Notes under the pieces: model-generated
Seen by the model: the letters and a program-made list of their open reading frames with translations, nothing else
Told to the model about the DNA's origin: nothing
Databases searched by the model: none
Made by a program: the position numbers and the translations under genes
Part shown: positions 16,343-27,000 of the stretch, piece after piece
How the letters are laid out: every line of letters starts with the position of its first letter
How positions within the stretch are numbered: position 1 is the first letter of the stretch
Origin: Flavobacteriaceae bacterium
Lineage (GTDB): Bacteria > Bacteroidota > Bacteroidia > Flavobacteriales > Flavobacteriaceae
Direction of reading: 5' to 3'
Length of the DNA stretch: 64,000 nt
Assembly: GCA_947483075.1 (NCBI GenBank)
Contig: CANKLE010000007.1
Span: 1-64,000, forward strand

Positions 16343-17635
16343 ATGAAATACCATCAACTAGACCGTCAGTTATTTATAAAAAACCGCGCCAAATTTACGG
16401 GGCAAATGAAGCCCAACAGTGTAGCGGTGTTCAACTCGAACGACATCTATCCGGTTTCGGCCGACAGCACCTTACCCTTTGCGCAACACCGCGATATTTT
16501 TTACTTATCGGGCGTTGACCAAGAAGAAAGCATCCTGTTATTATTTCCCGACGCTCCCTATGCGCACCAAAAAGAAATCCTGTTTTTGAAAGAAACCAGC
16601 GAACACATTGCCGTTTGGGAAGGGGAGAAATTAACCAAAGAAAAAGCCTTCGAAGTATCGGGCGTAAAAACGGTGTATTGGTTGCAGGATTTCGAGAAAA
16701 TCTTGTTTGAGTTGATGACCTATTGTGACACCATTTATGTAAATACCAACGAGCACTACCGCCAATCGGTGACCACCGAAACCCGAGAAGCGCGCTTTGT
16801 GAAATGGTGGAAAGCGCAATATCCGGCGCACCAAGTGGCCAAGAGCAACCCCATTTTACAACACATTCGTTCCGTCAAAGAGCAAGAAGAAATAGCTTTG
16901 ATTCAACAGGCGTGCGACATTACCAACAAAGGCTTCCGTCGCTTATTGCCTTTTGTAAAACCCGGCGTAATGGAGTACGAAATCGAAGCCGAATTGATAC
17001 ACGAATTTGTGCGCAACCGCTCCAAAGGATTTGCCTATACCCCCATTATCGCTTCGGGAAATAATGCCAATGTGTTGCATTATATCGAGAACAACCAAGC
17101 CTGTAAAGCGGGTGATTTGTTGTTGCTCGATGTGGCCGCCGAATACGCCAATTATTCGAGTGACATGACGCGTACTATTCCCGTTTCAGGCCGTTTTAAC
17201 GCCCGTCAAAAAGCGGTGTATAATGCAGTTTTGCGCGTAAAAAATGAAGCAACCAAACTCTTAGTTCCGGGTGAATTCTGGAAAAACTACCACCTCGAAG
17301 TGGGCAAGTTCATGACTTCTGAATTACTCGGCTTAGGCCTGATCGACAAAGCCGATGTACAAAACGAAAGCCCTGACTGGCCAGCCTATAAAAAATATTT
17401 CATGCACGGCACTTCGCACCACATGGGCTTAGACACTCACGATTACGGCTTGTTGCACAAACCAATCGAAGCCAATATGGTGTTTACGGTTGAGCCCGGC
17501 ATCTACATTCCTGCCGAAGGATTTGGCATCCGACTAGAAGACAATGTGGTGGTGCAAGCACAAGGGGAACCGTTCAATTTGATGCGCGACATTCCTATTG
17601 AAGTAGACGAAATCGAAAGCCTCATGCAGGGCTAA
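16343..17635 (+). CDS. pepP: Aminopeptidase P family protein (Xaa-Pro aminopeptidase)
   Basis: Dinuclear metallopeptidase of 430 residues removing N-terminal residues that precede proline. An N-terminal creatinase-like domain (1-170) is followed by a pita-bread catalytic domain. Metal ligands are visible: Asp in LLLDVAAEY, Asp in SSDMTRTIPVSG, His in HGTSHHMGLDTHD, Glu in TVEPGIYIP and Glu in IRLEDNVVV. It is cytoplasmic, with no signal peptide. It sits directly behind HMG-CoA synthase and before a strong terminator. Confidence 0.93.
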   Translation: MKYHQLDRQLFIKNRAKFTGQMKPNSVAVFNSNDIYPVSADSTLPFAQHRDIFYLSGVDQEESILLLFPDAPYAHQKEILFLKETSEHIAVWEGEKLTKEKAFEVSGVKTVYWLQDFEKILFELMTYCDTIYVNTNEHYRQSVTTETREARFVKWWKAQYPAHQVAKSNPILQHIRSVKEQEEIALIQQACDITNKGFRRLLPFVKPGVMEYEIEAELIHEFVRNRSKGFAYTPIIASGNNANVLHYIENNQACKAGDLLLLDVAAEYANYSSDMTRTIPVSGRFNARQKAVYNAVLRVKNEATKLLVPGEFWKNYHLEVGKFMTSELLGLGLIDKADVQNESPDWPAYKKYFMHGTSHHMGLDTHDYGLLHKPIEANMVFTVEPGIYIPAEGFGIRLEDNVVVQAQGEPFNLMRDIPIEVDEIESLMQG

Positions 17636-17654
17636 AATCTTGACTTTTATATAC

Positions 17655-17684
17655 AAAACGACTTGCTTTGGCGAGTCGTTTTTT
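17655..17684 (+). terminator. Intrinsic terminator after pepP
   Basis: A 12-bp stem (arms 17655-17666 and 17671-17682, loop TTTG) is followed by T residues, 20 bp past the pepP stop. It ends just before the start of the alpha/beta hydrolase gene. Confidence 0.85.
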
Positions 17685-17691
17685 GATTTTT

Positions 17692-18486
17692 ATGATGCCA
17701 GCCACCTCCTCCATTTTCTATAAAAACACCTCCATTTCCTATACCGATTCGGGCAAAGGAAGTGCGTTGGTTTTGCTGCATGGATTTTTGGAAAACCAAT
17801 TCATGTGGTCCGATTTGACGGCTGTTTTTAGCCAAAAATACCGGGTGATTACAATCGATTTATTGGGTCACGGCCACAGCGGTTGTTTGGGCTATGTGCA
17901 CAGCATGGAAGACCAAGCCGATATGGTACACGAGTTGTTGTCCCGGTTGCGCATTCGGAAAGCAATTGTAGTAGGCCATTCTATGGGCGGCTATGTGGCC
18001 TTGGCCTTGGCCGAAGCTTATCCCGAATTGTTCAAGGGATTGGTGTTACTCAATTCAACCGCACGGGCCGATTCGGCAGAGCGAAAACTGAATCGAAATC
18101 GAGCGGTAAAAGCAGTCAAAAAAGACCACCCCTTGTTCATCAATCTATCGATAGCCAATTTGTTTAGCGAGAGCAATCGGGAACGATTGGCTCACGCGAT
18201 AGAACAAGTAAAAAAAGAGGCTTTACAAACACCACTGCAAGGAATCATTGCGGCGCTCGAAGGCATGAAGATTCGAAAAGACCGGGAAGTGTTGTTGCAT
18301 TTTGCGCCCTTTCCGATGCTGCTTATTTTAGGCACACAAGATCCGGTGTTGCCAATTGAAACCACACAAGACCAAGTAGTGCCAAATCAAACCAAATTAG
18401 TGTGTTTGCCTGGAGGTCATATGAGTCATTTGGAAAATCCCGCAGAATTAGCTGCTGCTTTGGCTGTGTTTTTTAAATCGATCTAG
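17692..18486 (+). CDS. Alpha/beta-fold hydrolase
   Basis: This 264-residue cytoplasmic hydrolase has a complete catalytic triad: nucleophile Ser in VGHSMGGYVALALAE (about residue 93), Asp in LGTQDPVLP, and His in PGGHMSHLENP. The LLHGFLENQFMW segment holds the oxyanion-hole HG motif. Candidate substrates are small esters or C-C bonds, as in MenH- and BioH-like proteins; it cannot be assigned further. Two adjacent ATGs (17692, 17695) are possible starts; a longer frame overlaps the terminator and is unlikely. The stop overlaps the convergent addB stop by 4 bp. Confidence 0.88.
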   Translation: MMPATSSIFYKNTSISYTDSGKGSALVLLHGFLENQFMWSDLTAVFSQKYRVITIDLLGHGHSGCLGYVHSMEDQADMVHELLSRLRIRKAIVVGHSMGGYVALALAEAYPELFKGLVLLNSTARADSAERKLNRNRAVKAVKKDHPLFINLSIANLFSESNRERLAHAIEQVKKEALQTPLQGIIAALEGMKIRKDREVLLHFAPFPMLLILGTQDPVLPIETTQDQVVPNQTKLVCLPGGHMSHLENPAELAAALAVFFKSI

Positions 18487-21242
18487 GCCTTTTTTTCTGT
18501 GAAGGGAATTTCGGCATCAAACAACTCCAACAACAACAATACGATTTGCTCTATATACTCATCCAATTGAGCTTGTTGAATGCCTGTAGTAGAAACTTTG
18601 TCTTCTTTAATGGCAAAAGGCATAAATCCTTCTTTCAGATTTTTGAACGAAATAATCCCCGCCTCTAATTGACTGGGCATATAAGTAGCCGTATACATAT
18701 AGGCGTAGGCCAAGACTTGGATAATTTTATCGTGGGCAATGTCCTCGGTGAGTCCTTTCCAGGATTTTAGGACCAAACTTTTCTTTTCTACTTTTCCGGT
18801 TTTGTAATCAATGATGCGTACTGCGCCGTTTCGCTGTTCGATGCGATCGACATTGCCACTAAACATTACCTCACAAGGTAAAGACGGATGAGAAAGCGTT
18901 CGGGCTAATTTGGTTTCTAAAGCGATAATTTGAACCGCATCGCCTTTTTTAAGCTGTGCCAATTCGTAGTTTAAAAAATTATGCACATTGCGTTTGGCGA
19001 CCTCAAAAGCCAATAGATTTCGGCCTCTTTTAATTTCGCCTTCCTTGTACTGGGCCTTAAAATGGGTGGTCACTACTGCTTCAATTTGAGTAAAGCAATG
19101 CGTAATACCCTGTTCTGTGAGAAATTTACCCACAAAAGGAGTGTACAATTCACGCAAACTTTCGTGAATAATTGTCCCTAAGGTATTTAGGGCAACCGTC
19201 TCTTCGACTTCTTCGGCTTCTTTGATGCGCAATATTTTTTGGAAATAAAACCCAATAGGATTGCGAATGTAGCTGGTGAGTGAGGAAGGCGAAAACCCGG
19301 ATAGGGCCAATTCGTGCAAGCGGGCCAATACCGCAGCTGACTTAGGGATTTCCATTAAAGCAGGAGGAGAAGAGGGCAAATTGGAATTGTGTATTTCTTG
19401 CGAAAAACGATGTGCAATTGGTCTTTCTACAGCCATTTGGGTAATGAAACGACTCATTTCGCCCGCATCTAGGCCGTCACTTTCGGTGTTGTAGAGCAGA
19501 AAAACTTGTTTGGCACGTTGCAGTAAATGGTAAAAATGATAGGTGTAAATGGCGTCTTTTTCTTTGAATGTAGGCAAGCCCAATTCCTTTTTTACATCAT
19601 ACGGAATAAAGGAATTGTTTGATTTGCCGGCGGGGAATTTCCCTTCATTGACCGACAACACAATCACGGTCTCGAAATCGAGCACGCGACTTTCTAAAAC
19701 TCCCATAATTTGAAGGCCTTGTAGCGGTTCGCCCTCAAACGAAACTTCGGCTAAATCTATGATTTGTTTGTACACCGCATGCAGCGTAGAAAGTTGATCG
19801 GCAGCGGCATAGGTAGTGAAATAGTGGGATAGTCTATTGATGATTTTATAGAGGCTGTACACAAAAGTTTGCGCCAGTTTTTCGTCTTCCTTTTGGGTGT
19901 TCAAATTAGATTTAATGTGCAATAGAATGTCGGCCAAACGACCTAAAATAGAAAGCGGCAAATCGTCCCATTTGGCGAAAAGCAAGCTAAACAATGCCGA
20001 GGGTTTTGGCTGTAAATCCTGCAGTTTTTGGTGGCTAATAAAAGTATAATTGTTGGACTGAATGGTGTGCACCAAGGGAGTAGCTTGAACAAAGGATTCG
20101 ATTAGCGGATGGGTGAGAACAGCCAACACATCTTTGTAATAAAAAACATAGTTTTTTGGGTTTCTAGCCAGCGCATTGGTATGCATTCTAAAAAGCTGTG
20201 ACAACAATATTTGCGCGGGATTGTTTTTGCTCGAAAATCCCATGGTAATGTTTAGCGAAGTCAAGGAATCGGGCAAGGCATACAGAACCGGTACAAGGAG
20301 TTGTTCTTCGGCCAAAACTACTGCTATTTTATCTAGCGGCGTTTGGGGGTTTTCATCCAAAATGGTTTGCAAAATACTCCCTGCTATTTTGGCCTGGCCC
20401 ACCGTTTTGGGCGTGCCGATGCAGCGAATGGTTTTCTCTTGTGCAAAATCATTGGCAATCCATTCGAAGGGATGGAATTTGTAATAGGGCCAAGTGGCTT
20501 TGTAGCGCCGAAGAAACAAACCGGCATCGTGCAAGGGGTCTTCCAAGAAAGTACGGTCGGCATCCCAAAACACGCGGGCTTTATCTTGAGCCAAAAGCGT
20601 TTGGATGATTTTTTCTTCGGCGGCATTCAAGGCGTTAAACCCGGCAAAGACATATTTTTTCTCGGAAGTTTGGGCGCAAAATTCGGCTAAATTTTTTACG
20701 GCTTCTCTGTAAATCAATCCTTGGTACCCTATCCCTTTGGCTACTAAATGGCTGTATAAGGCTTGGTAATAAGTGGGCAGCAGTTTCCAGAAGTCGACAT
20801 AGTTTTCTAGTAACTGGGTTTTATCGGCTACCTCAACACCCCATCGTTTGATGTCTTCGATGTCTTTGATGTAGGTAAGCACGTGAGTGGGGTCTAATAA
20901 ATACCGATCTATTTCGTTGAAATCTTGCAGCAGAGTTTTGGCCCAGTTGGCAAATAAGTCAAACGACTGAGGCGCAGCAGTGAGACTGCTGTAGACCTCA
21001 TAAAACTCAAACAACTGCGAAATAGCATCGGCGGTTTGCAAGCCCGAAAGCTCTTGCACAAAATCCTCTATGCTGCAAATTTGGGGCGCAAAAACAGTGC
21101 CTGTAATTTCCTTTTGCAAGGCCGCAATCAGAAAGAGTTTAGCGCGTTTATTGGGCAAAACTATCACCGTATTTTGAAAATCGGTGCCAAAATCTTTTTG
21201 CAATTGCTGGGCGAGTTGATCGAGAAATGTAGGTGTCGTCAT
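18483..21242 (-). CDS. addB: AddB-like nuclease/helicase subunit (PD-(D/E)XK nuclease)
   Basis: The 919-residue protein is the probable partner of AddA in double-strand-break end resection. It has a degenerate UvrD-like N-terminal half and a C-terminal PD-(D/E)XK nuclease: GTIIHESLRELY supplies the His, FSGNVDRIEQ the Asp, and IIDYKTGKVEKK the DxK core. Classical AddB proteins hold a 4Fe-4S cluster through cysteines flanking the nuclease domain; here the matching segment reads TSYIRNPIGFYFQ with no Cys and no Cys follows the nuclease motif, so the cluster appears absent. The ATG at 21242 (MTTPTFLDQLAQQ) is preferred to a longer extension that covers a terminator. It is separated from addA by ompA and kbl on the same strand. 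Confidence 0.85.
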   Translation of the reverse strand: MTTPTFLDQLAQQLQKDFGTDFQNTVIVLPNKRAKLFLIAALQKEITGTVFAPQICSIEDFVQELSGLQTADAISQLFEFYEVYSSLTAAPQSFDLFANWAKTLLQDFNEIDRYLLDPTHVLTYIKDIEDIKRWGVEVADKTQLLENYVDFWKLLPTYYQALYSHLVAKGIGYQGLIYREAVKNLAEFCAQTSEKKYVFAGFNALNAAEEKIIQTLLAQDKARVFWDADRTFLEDPLHDAGLFLRRYKATWPYYKFHPFEWIANDFAQEKTIRCIGTPKTVGQAKIAGSILQTILDENPQTPLDKIAVVLAEEQLLVPVLYALPDSLTSLNITMGFSSKNNPAQILLSQLFRMHTNALARNPKNYVFYYKDVLAVLTHPLIESFVQATPLVHTIQSNNYTFISHQKLQDLQPKPSALFSLLFAKWDDLPLSILGRLADILLHIKSNLNTQKEDEKLAQTFVYSLYKIINRLSHYFTTYAAADQLSTLHAVYKQIIDLAEVSFEGEPLQGLQIMGVLESRVLDFETVIVLSVNEGKFPAGKSNNSFIPYDVKKELGLPTFKEKDAIYTYHFYHLLQRAKQVFLLYNTESDGLDAGEMSRFITQMAVERPIAHRFSQEIHNSNLPSSPPALMEIPKSAAVLARLHELALSGFSPSSLTSYIRNPIGFYFQKILRIKEAEEVEETVALNTLGTIIHESLRELYTPFVGKFLTEQGITHCFTQIEAVVTTHFKAQYKEGEIKRGRNLLAFEVAKRNVHNFLNYELAQLKKGDAVQIIALETKLARTLSHPSLPCEVMFSGNVDRIEQRNGAVRIIDYKTGKVEKKSLVLKSWKGLTEDIAHDKIIQVLAYAYMYTATYMPSQLEAGIISFKNLKEGFMPFAIKEDKVSTTGIQQAQLDEYIEQIVLLLLELFDAEIPFTEKKA

Positions 21243-21256
21243 GGTATAAAAATAAA

Positions 21257-21284
21257 AAAAACGCCCCGATAATCGAGGCGTTTT
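21257..21284 (-). terminator. Intrinsic terminator of the OmpA-family gene
   Basis: Hairpin arms 21261-21269 and 21273-21281 (ACGCC core, one internal mismatch) are followed by a long T run on the minus strand. It lies between the OmpA-family stop codon and the addB start. Confidence 0.85.
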
Positions 21285-21305
21285 CAACTTGTATTTTTGA
21301 AGAAA

Positions 21306-22706
21306 TTAGTTGGCTAATTTCACCTCAACTCTTCTATTGTTTGCTTTGCCCGCTTTGGTTTTATCAATTGGTCTAGATTTACCATAACCAGCCGAAGTTA
21401 AACGCTCAGCAGCAACTCCGTTTTCTACTAAGTAGTTTTTCACTGCGCTTGCTCTGTTTTCAGACAAGGTTTGATTGAATGCCACAGAACCAGAATCGTC
21501 CGTGTGTCCTTCGATGCTAAATTTAGCGGTTGGGTATTCTTTCAAAATTGAAGTGATCGATTGCAATACCGCAAAAGTTTGTTTTTGGAAAGAGGCTTTC
21601 CCCGACTCAAACAAAATAGTTTTAGCATATTCGTTCAAGGTTTTAATAGCCGTTTCTGTAACTTCTGGACAACCACTGTTGGCTGCAGTTCCTTTTACGT
21701 CTGGACATTTGTCGTCTTTATCTAAAACACTGTCGCCGTCTGTGTCTGGCCAAGGACAACCTGCGTTATCTTTTGGACCTTTTACAGTTGGGCATTTGTC
21801 TGCTTTATCAGTTACTCCATCGCCATCAGCATCTGGACAACCGCCTAAGGTTTTTAATCCGGCTACATCTGGACAAGCATCGTCTTTATCGGCAACACCA
21901 TCTGCATCTGTATCAGGACAACCTTGAAATTCTGCCAAACCAGCAATTTCTGGACAAGAGTCGCTTCCGTCAATAATTCCATCGCCGTCAGTATCTGGAC
22001 AGCCTTTAAACTGTTTCAATCCTTTAATTTCAGGACAAGAGTCATCTTTGTCATATACGCCGTCTCCGTCGGTGTCCTTTCCGCCAAATTTAAAGGTCAA
22101 CCCAATTAAATGTTGCATGTGTGAAGGCACGTCAGAATTGATTACACGGTCTGATTTGTCCAATGAATTTTTGTAGGTAGATTGAATAGAGAAACCAACC
22201 ATTTCAGTAAACCAAACAGTTAAACCAAAACCGCCATTGAAAGTTCCGTAGCTCGCGTCTCCAAATGAAGTATAACCCCCGCCCACATGAGCAGAAGGAT
22301 CTATCATTTTCCAGCCCAACATTTCCATAAAGCTGTATTTGATCGTACCGTCAGCACTGTAATAGCTTAAATCTCCTGGGTTGATTACTTCATAATCCCC
22401 GTAAGTGGTAGGGCGTGTATTAACAAAACGTTTGATTTTATTGATCGAACCGGTTACCCCGAAGGTAAAATTACCGCCTACATTTTTAGAAACCGTGATG
22501 TAAGAAATAGAAGGAAGTACATTCCAATATTCTTTCGCGTCAAAATACTGAGAAAATTGATCTTTAATTTTAGAAGCGGCACTTACTCGAGTGTCTACTG
22601 CATTTGTTCCAAAGGAAATAGCCCATGGATTGTTGCTGTCTTGTGCTTGAACGTTAAGTCCTACTAGAAGAACTAAAGCAGCAACTAGTTTGTTTAGGTG
22701 TTTCAT
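21306..22706 (-). CDS. OmpA family outer-membrane protein with thrombospondin type-3 repeats
   Basis: This 466-residue protein has a signal peptide (1-21, ending NVQAQ), an N-terminal eight-stranded-type beta-barrel region (to about 200), five calcium-binding TSP3 repeats of the DTDGDGVxDKDDxCP type (about 203-340), and a C-terminal OmpA peptidoglycan-binding domain ([12 protein letters not shown], then NRRVEVKL at the end). Such proteins anchor the outer membrane to the cell wall and are among the most abundant flavobacterial envelope proteins. A good promoter lies upstream and a terminator downstream, so it is probably a single-gene unit despite the flanking addB and kbl. Confidence 0.93.
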   Translation of the reverse strand: MKHLNKLVAALVLLVGLNVQAQDSNNPWAISFGTNAVDTRVSAASKIKDQFSQYFDAKEYWNVLPSISYITVSKNVGGNFTFGVTGSINKIKRFVNTRPTTYGDYEVINPGDLSYYSADGTIKYSFMEMLGWKMIDPSAHVGGGYTSFGDASYGTFNGGFGLTVWFTEMVGFSIQSTYKNSLDKSDRVINSDVPSHMQHLIGLTFKFGGKDTDGDGVYDKDDSCPEIKGLKQFKGCPDTDGDGIIDGSDSCPEIAGLAEFQGCPDTDADGVADKDDACPDVAGLKTLGGCPDADGDGVTDKADKCPTVKGPKDNAGCPWPDTDGDSVLDKDDKCPDVKGTAANSGCPEVTETAIKTLNEYAKTILFESGKASFQKQTFAVLQSITSILKEYPTAKFSIEGHTDDSGSVAFNQTLSENRASAVKNYLVENGVAAERLTSAGYGKSRPIDKTKAGKANNRRVEVKLAN

Positions 22707-22743
22707 AGTTTAAATTTTTGTTAAATTACAATAAATTTCGGCT

Positions 22744-22775
22744 CAAAAGTAAGGTGTTAATCATTACCAACAAAG
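22744..22775 (-). promoter_or_regulatory. Promoter of the OmpA-family gene (-33 and -7 boxes)
   Basis: On the minus strand CTTTG (22771-22775) and TACTTTTG (22744-22751) are separated by 19 bp, matching the Bacteroidota SigA pattern. The -7 box lies about 38 bp upstream of the ATG. Confidence 0.7.
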
Positions 22776-22816
22776 CGATTTGTTGAAAAAACCCATATTT
22801 TAACGTATTTGACTAA

Positions 22817-24010
22817 TTAAATCACATTCAATTGTTTACCTACTTTTATAAAGGCGGCAATGGCTTTGTCTAAATGAGCTTGCGTATGGGCTGCCGATAA
22901 TTGCACCCGAATGCGCGCCTTATCTTTGGGCACTACGGGGAAAAAGAACCCAATTACATAGATGCCATTTTTCAATAATTCATTGGCCATGGTTTGCGAA
23001 AGCTTGGCGTCATAGAGCATCACGGGCACAATAGCCGAGTCTCCTTCTACGATGTCAAAGCCTGCTTTTTTCATGCCGGCCTTAAAATAATTGGTGTTCC
23101 ATTCGAGTTTGTCGCGCAGTGAGGTGTCTTTTTCGAGCAACTCAAATACCTTGATCGAGGCACCCACTATTGCGGGAGCTAAGGAATTTGAAAACAAATA
23201 CGGACGCGATCGTTGGCGCAGCAACTCAATGATTTCTTTTTTGCCGGTGGTATAGCCGCCCATTGCACCGCCCAGAGCTTTTCCGAGCGTGCCGGTAATA
23301 ATATCGATGCGGCCCATGACCTTTTTGGCTTCGAGTGTTCCTTTTCCTGTGGCACCAATAAAGCCCGCGGCATGGCATTCGTCTACCATAACCATCGCGT
23401 CGTATTGATCGGCTAAATCACAGATTTTATCTAGCGGAGCCACCACACCATCCATAGAGAACACCCCGTCGGTTACAATTAATTTGAATCGAACCCCTGC
23501 CTCGTTGGCTTTTTGAAGCTGTAGTTCTAAATCGGCCATGTCGCTGTTTTCGTAGCGGTAACGCGCGGCTTTACATAAACGCACCCCGTCAATTATCGAG
23601 GCGTGATTTAAACTGTCCGAAATAATCGCGTCTTGCTCGCCCAACAAGGGTTCGAAAACACCTCCGTTGGCATCAAAGGCTGCGGCATATAATATGGTGT
23701 CTTCTGTTCCATAAAATTCGGCAATTTTATGTTCTAATGTTTTGTGAATGTCTTGTGTTCCGCAAATGAATCGCACCGAAGACATCCCGAATCCGTGCGA
23801 ATCTAAGGCGTCTTTGGCCGCCTGAACAACCTCTGGGTGTGAGGACAATCCCAAGTAATTATTGGCACAAAAATTTAATACGGTTTCGCCGGTTGAGATG
23901 GTAATTTCGGCACCTTGCGGTGAGGTAATAATGCGTTCTTTTTTAAATATTCCATTGGCTTCAATGGTGTTTAATTCATTTTGCAGGTGTTGCTGAATTT
24001 TTCCGTACAT
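22817..24010 (-). CDS. kbl: Glycine C-acetyltransferase (2-amino-3-ketobutyrate CoA ligase)
   Basis: PLP enzyme of the alpha-oxoamine synthase family, 397 residues, the usual length. It cleaves 2-amino-3-ketobutyrate with CoA to glycine and acetyl-CoA, the second step of threonine degradation. The internal-aldimine Lys is in [17 protein letters not shown], and the PLP-ring Asp-His pair in [11 protein letters not shown]. The start region [20 protein letters not shown] is typical of Kbl rather than of BioF or HemA. No threonine dehydrogenase gene is adjacent. It is 24 bp downstream of addA. Confidence 0.93.
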   Translation of the reverse strand: MYGKIQQHLQNELNTIEANGIFKKERIITSPQGAEITISTGETVLNFCANNYLGLSSHPEVVQAAKDALDSHGFGMSSVRFICGTQDIHKTLEHKIAEFYGTEDTILYAAAFDANGGVFEPLLGEQDAIISDSLNHASIIDGVRLCKAARYRYENSDMADLELQLQKANEAGVRFKLIVTDGVFSMDGVVAPLDKICDLADQYDAMVMVDECHAAGFIGATGKGTLEAKKVMGRIDIITGTLGKALGGAMGGYTTGKKEIIELLRQRSRPYLFSNSLAPAIVGASIKVFELLEKDTSLRDKLEWNTNYFKAGMKKAGFDIVEGDSAIVPVMLYDAKLSQTMANELLKNGIYVIGFFFPVVPKDKARIRVQLSAAHTQAHLDKAIAAFIKVGKQLNVI

Positions 24011-24034
24011 GCTGTTTTTTGTTTTAGATAGCGG

Positions 24035-27000
24035 TTACAAATGTATTACATTGGGCGTTTCGCCCAGATAGACCAGGAGTTTTTTTGTCACAACAAAGCC
24101 CATGTTGGCCAATGCCTGTTGGTATTCGGCAAGCTGTTGTTCGTGCTTGGGTTGGGGCAAGCCGGTTTTATAATCGAGTAAAATTACTTCTCCCGAAGGC
24201 CGTTGCACGATGCGATCGGGCTTTACTACGGCCGCTTTGGGTTGTAAAATCGCCTGCTCATTCCATACTTTATTTCCCTCTTCAAAAGCAGCAACTAAGT
24301 CGGGATGCTGCAGCAACTGGCTGAGTGAGTGGCGCACTACCGGCAACTGGGAAGCCGAAATTAGTCCGGAGTCGAGGGCTTTTTGCAAAGCAATCGACAA
24401 GTCATTTTGGGTGATAATTGAGGCTGCAATTTCGTGGATCACATTGCCATAAGCAATCGCTTCTTGTTGTGGCGAATTCCACATGAGGGCTTCGCGCTGC
24501 GCAATTTTAATTTTTTCGGGACGAATTACCTGCTTTACCGGTTCAATAGGAATGAGCACATTTTTGATCGTGCTTGGTTTGGATTGTTTGGCCGTAGCGC
24601 CCCAGTCGTAAAAGGAGGTTTCGGCATTATATAGGCCAAGATGAGACAAATACTTGGCAAAAAAAGCCGCCATGGTATTGGGAAAGCTGCCATCTGTTTT
24701 GGGTTTTACTTGCTGCGAAATAATATGCAACTGCTCCTCGGCTCGGGTGAGTGCTACATACAAAACGTTGATGTTGTCTAGCAATTCTTCTTCCTTTTTT
24801 TGCTCGTAAATGGCCTTGGCCTCCTCGCCAAAATTGGCCACCGACGAGTTGTTGTCTACTAAAATTTTAGGAATGCCAAATACCGCTTCATCGGCATCGA
24901 GCCACAATTTGTCTTTGGGTTTTCTGGCATAATCTTCGTCGGCAAAAGGCATAATGACTACCGGAAATTCGAGGCCTTTTGCTTTGTGTATGGTCAGAAT
25001 GCGAATGGCATCGGTACCCTCGGGCGAGGGAATGCTCAATTTTTCGGCATTCTTAGCCCAAAACGCCAAGAAATCTACAATGCCAGACTGAGCGCGCACA
25101 TCTCTTTCTAAGGCGATATCTAAAAAATACTGCACATAAGCATTGCTTTTGTCTAAACGAAGCACCTGGGCAACCAAGAGTTCAAGCGATTCATACAACG
25201 ATTTTTTTCGGAGCGCGGTAAACGAAATCGGCATGCCTTTTTGGGTGAGCCAACCCTCAAATTCTGGTTCTGTAAGGCAAGCCATTCCTTGGGCTACAAA
25301 ATCATTAATGGGCAGTTGGTCTTGGTGATGTTGAGCCAAATAAACCAAGAAAAACGCCTTGGCTTCTTTGTGGTTTGAATTGTTTATATACTGCAGCAAC
25401 TGCAACAAACATTGTACTTCGGGCGCAGAGTCAATGAGTAGCGTCTCGGACGACAAAAGAGGAATGTGTTGTTCGGTAAGGTAGGCAGCCACAGCAACCC
25501 CTTGGCTGCGTTTGCGGGTAAGAATGGCAATGTCTTGGTAAGAAAATCCATTGGCAAGTACCCGTTGTATGGCGTCATGCGTAGCCATGACTTGCTGCTT
25601 GGTTTTATCGGGATTGTCTTCGTTGGGATCGGGAGTATTTTGTTCGGGTTCGGGCAAAAACTGAATAGACACATAACCACCTTTTTTGGAGTTGGTAAAT
25701 TGTCGGCTCAATTTTTCGTACAATTCTTTGTAATCCGGGTGAGCAAATTCGGTCGAGAGAAAGGCAAACAACTCGTTATTGAATTCGATGATTTGCGAAT
25801 AACTGCGGTAATTGGTTTCGAGCGATTGCACAATGGGCTGAGCATTAAACGGACTTTTGCTTTTGCTCAAGGCTATAAATTGTTCGGCTTTTCCGCCGCG
25901 CCAGCGGTAAATGGATTGCTTGGGATCGCCCACCAATAATAAGGAGCCGCGTTCGCCATTTAGTTCTTCGCTGCACAAGGCATTGTCGATGAGCGGAATT
26001 AAGTTTTGCCACTGCATCTCGGAAGTGTCTTGAAATTCGTCGATAAAAAAATGGCGGTAGCGTTCGCCCAATCGTTCATAGATAAAAGGCGCCGGTTGAT
26101 TTTGAATTTCTCGGTGAATCAAGGCGTTGAACTCCGAAATGGATAAAATATTTTGTTCGGTTTGAATAGACTGCAATTCTTGACTCACTTTATTCAACAA
26201 CGAGAGCGGCGTAATGTTTTTGATGAAGGCCCTGTAGTAATCCCGTTGTTCAAACTGGGCATAAATAGTAGCCAATACCTCCAAAAAAACTGGGGTTGCT
26301 TGCTCAATGAGTGCGGCGTCGGGTGCAGCTTTGAGGATTTTAATGTCGCTGGCTTCGTAGTATTTTTTGTTGTTGGGGTTGAATTTACCTTCTAGGATCG
26401 AGCGAATGTGATTGGGAAAATGGCCGGCCGAAAAAGAGGACAACTCGATTCCCATGGCAGTAATGCTGTCTAAAAGTTGCTGGGCTACTTCCTGGTTGGC
26501 CGTTTCAATTTCTGCGCACAAGGTATTGAGGCGCACTTTTAGATCGGAAAACTGATCGATAGAACAGTCTTTTAATAAGGCGATTTCTTCGCGGTTGTTT
26601 TCGTTGACGAGGAGTTTGCCGGTATCGACAATTTCCCGAGAAATGTCCCAACTCTTGTCGTCGTCGGTTTTTTCCATCGTAAAGTCAATGAGCAACTTGG
26701 TCAAGGTGGGGTCTTCACCTGCCTGCGCAATCAAGGCGTCAACCGCTTCTGTTACTAGATTTTCGGTGTCCAAAGAAACCTCAAACGAGACGGGCAATTC
26801 TAAATCGTGGGCAAAAGCGCGAATTACTTTGTGGGTAAACTTATCGATGGTCGAAATATCAAAAGCCGCATAATTGTGTATGAGGTGCTTGATGATTTGC
26901 TTGGCTTTTTGGTGAATGTTGGGGAGCGACAGTTTGGTTTCTTCCGAGATTTTTTCCATCAAGTCTACGGCGCTTTCTGCAGGAGTGTCGCTGGCAAATT

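Noticed and set aside
21475-21976. Open frames with a periodic Ser/Pro and Leu/His pattern
   Set aside because: They are the complement of the five TSP3 repeats in the OmpA-family gene.
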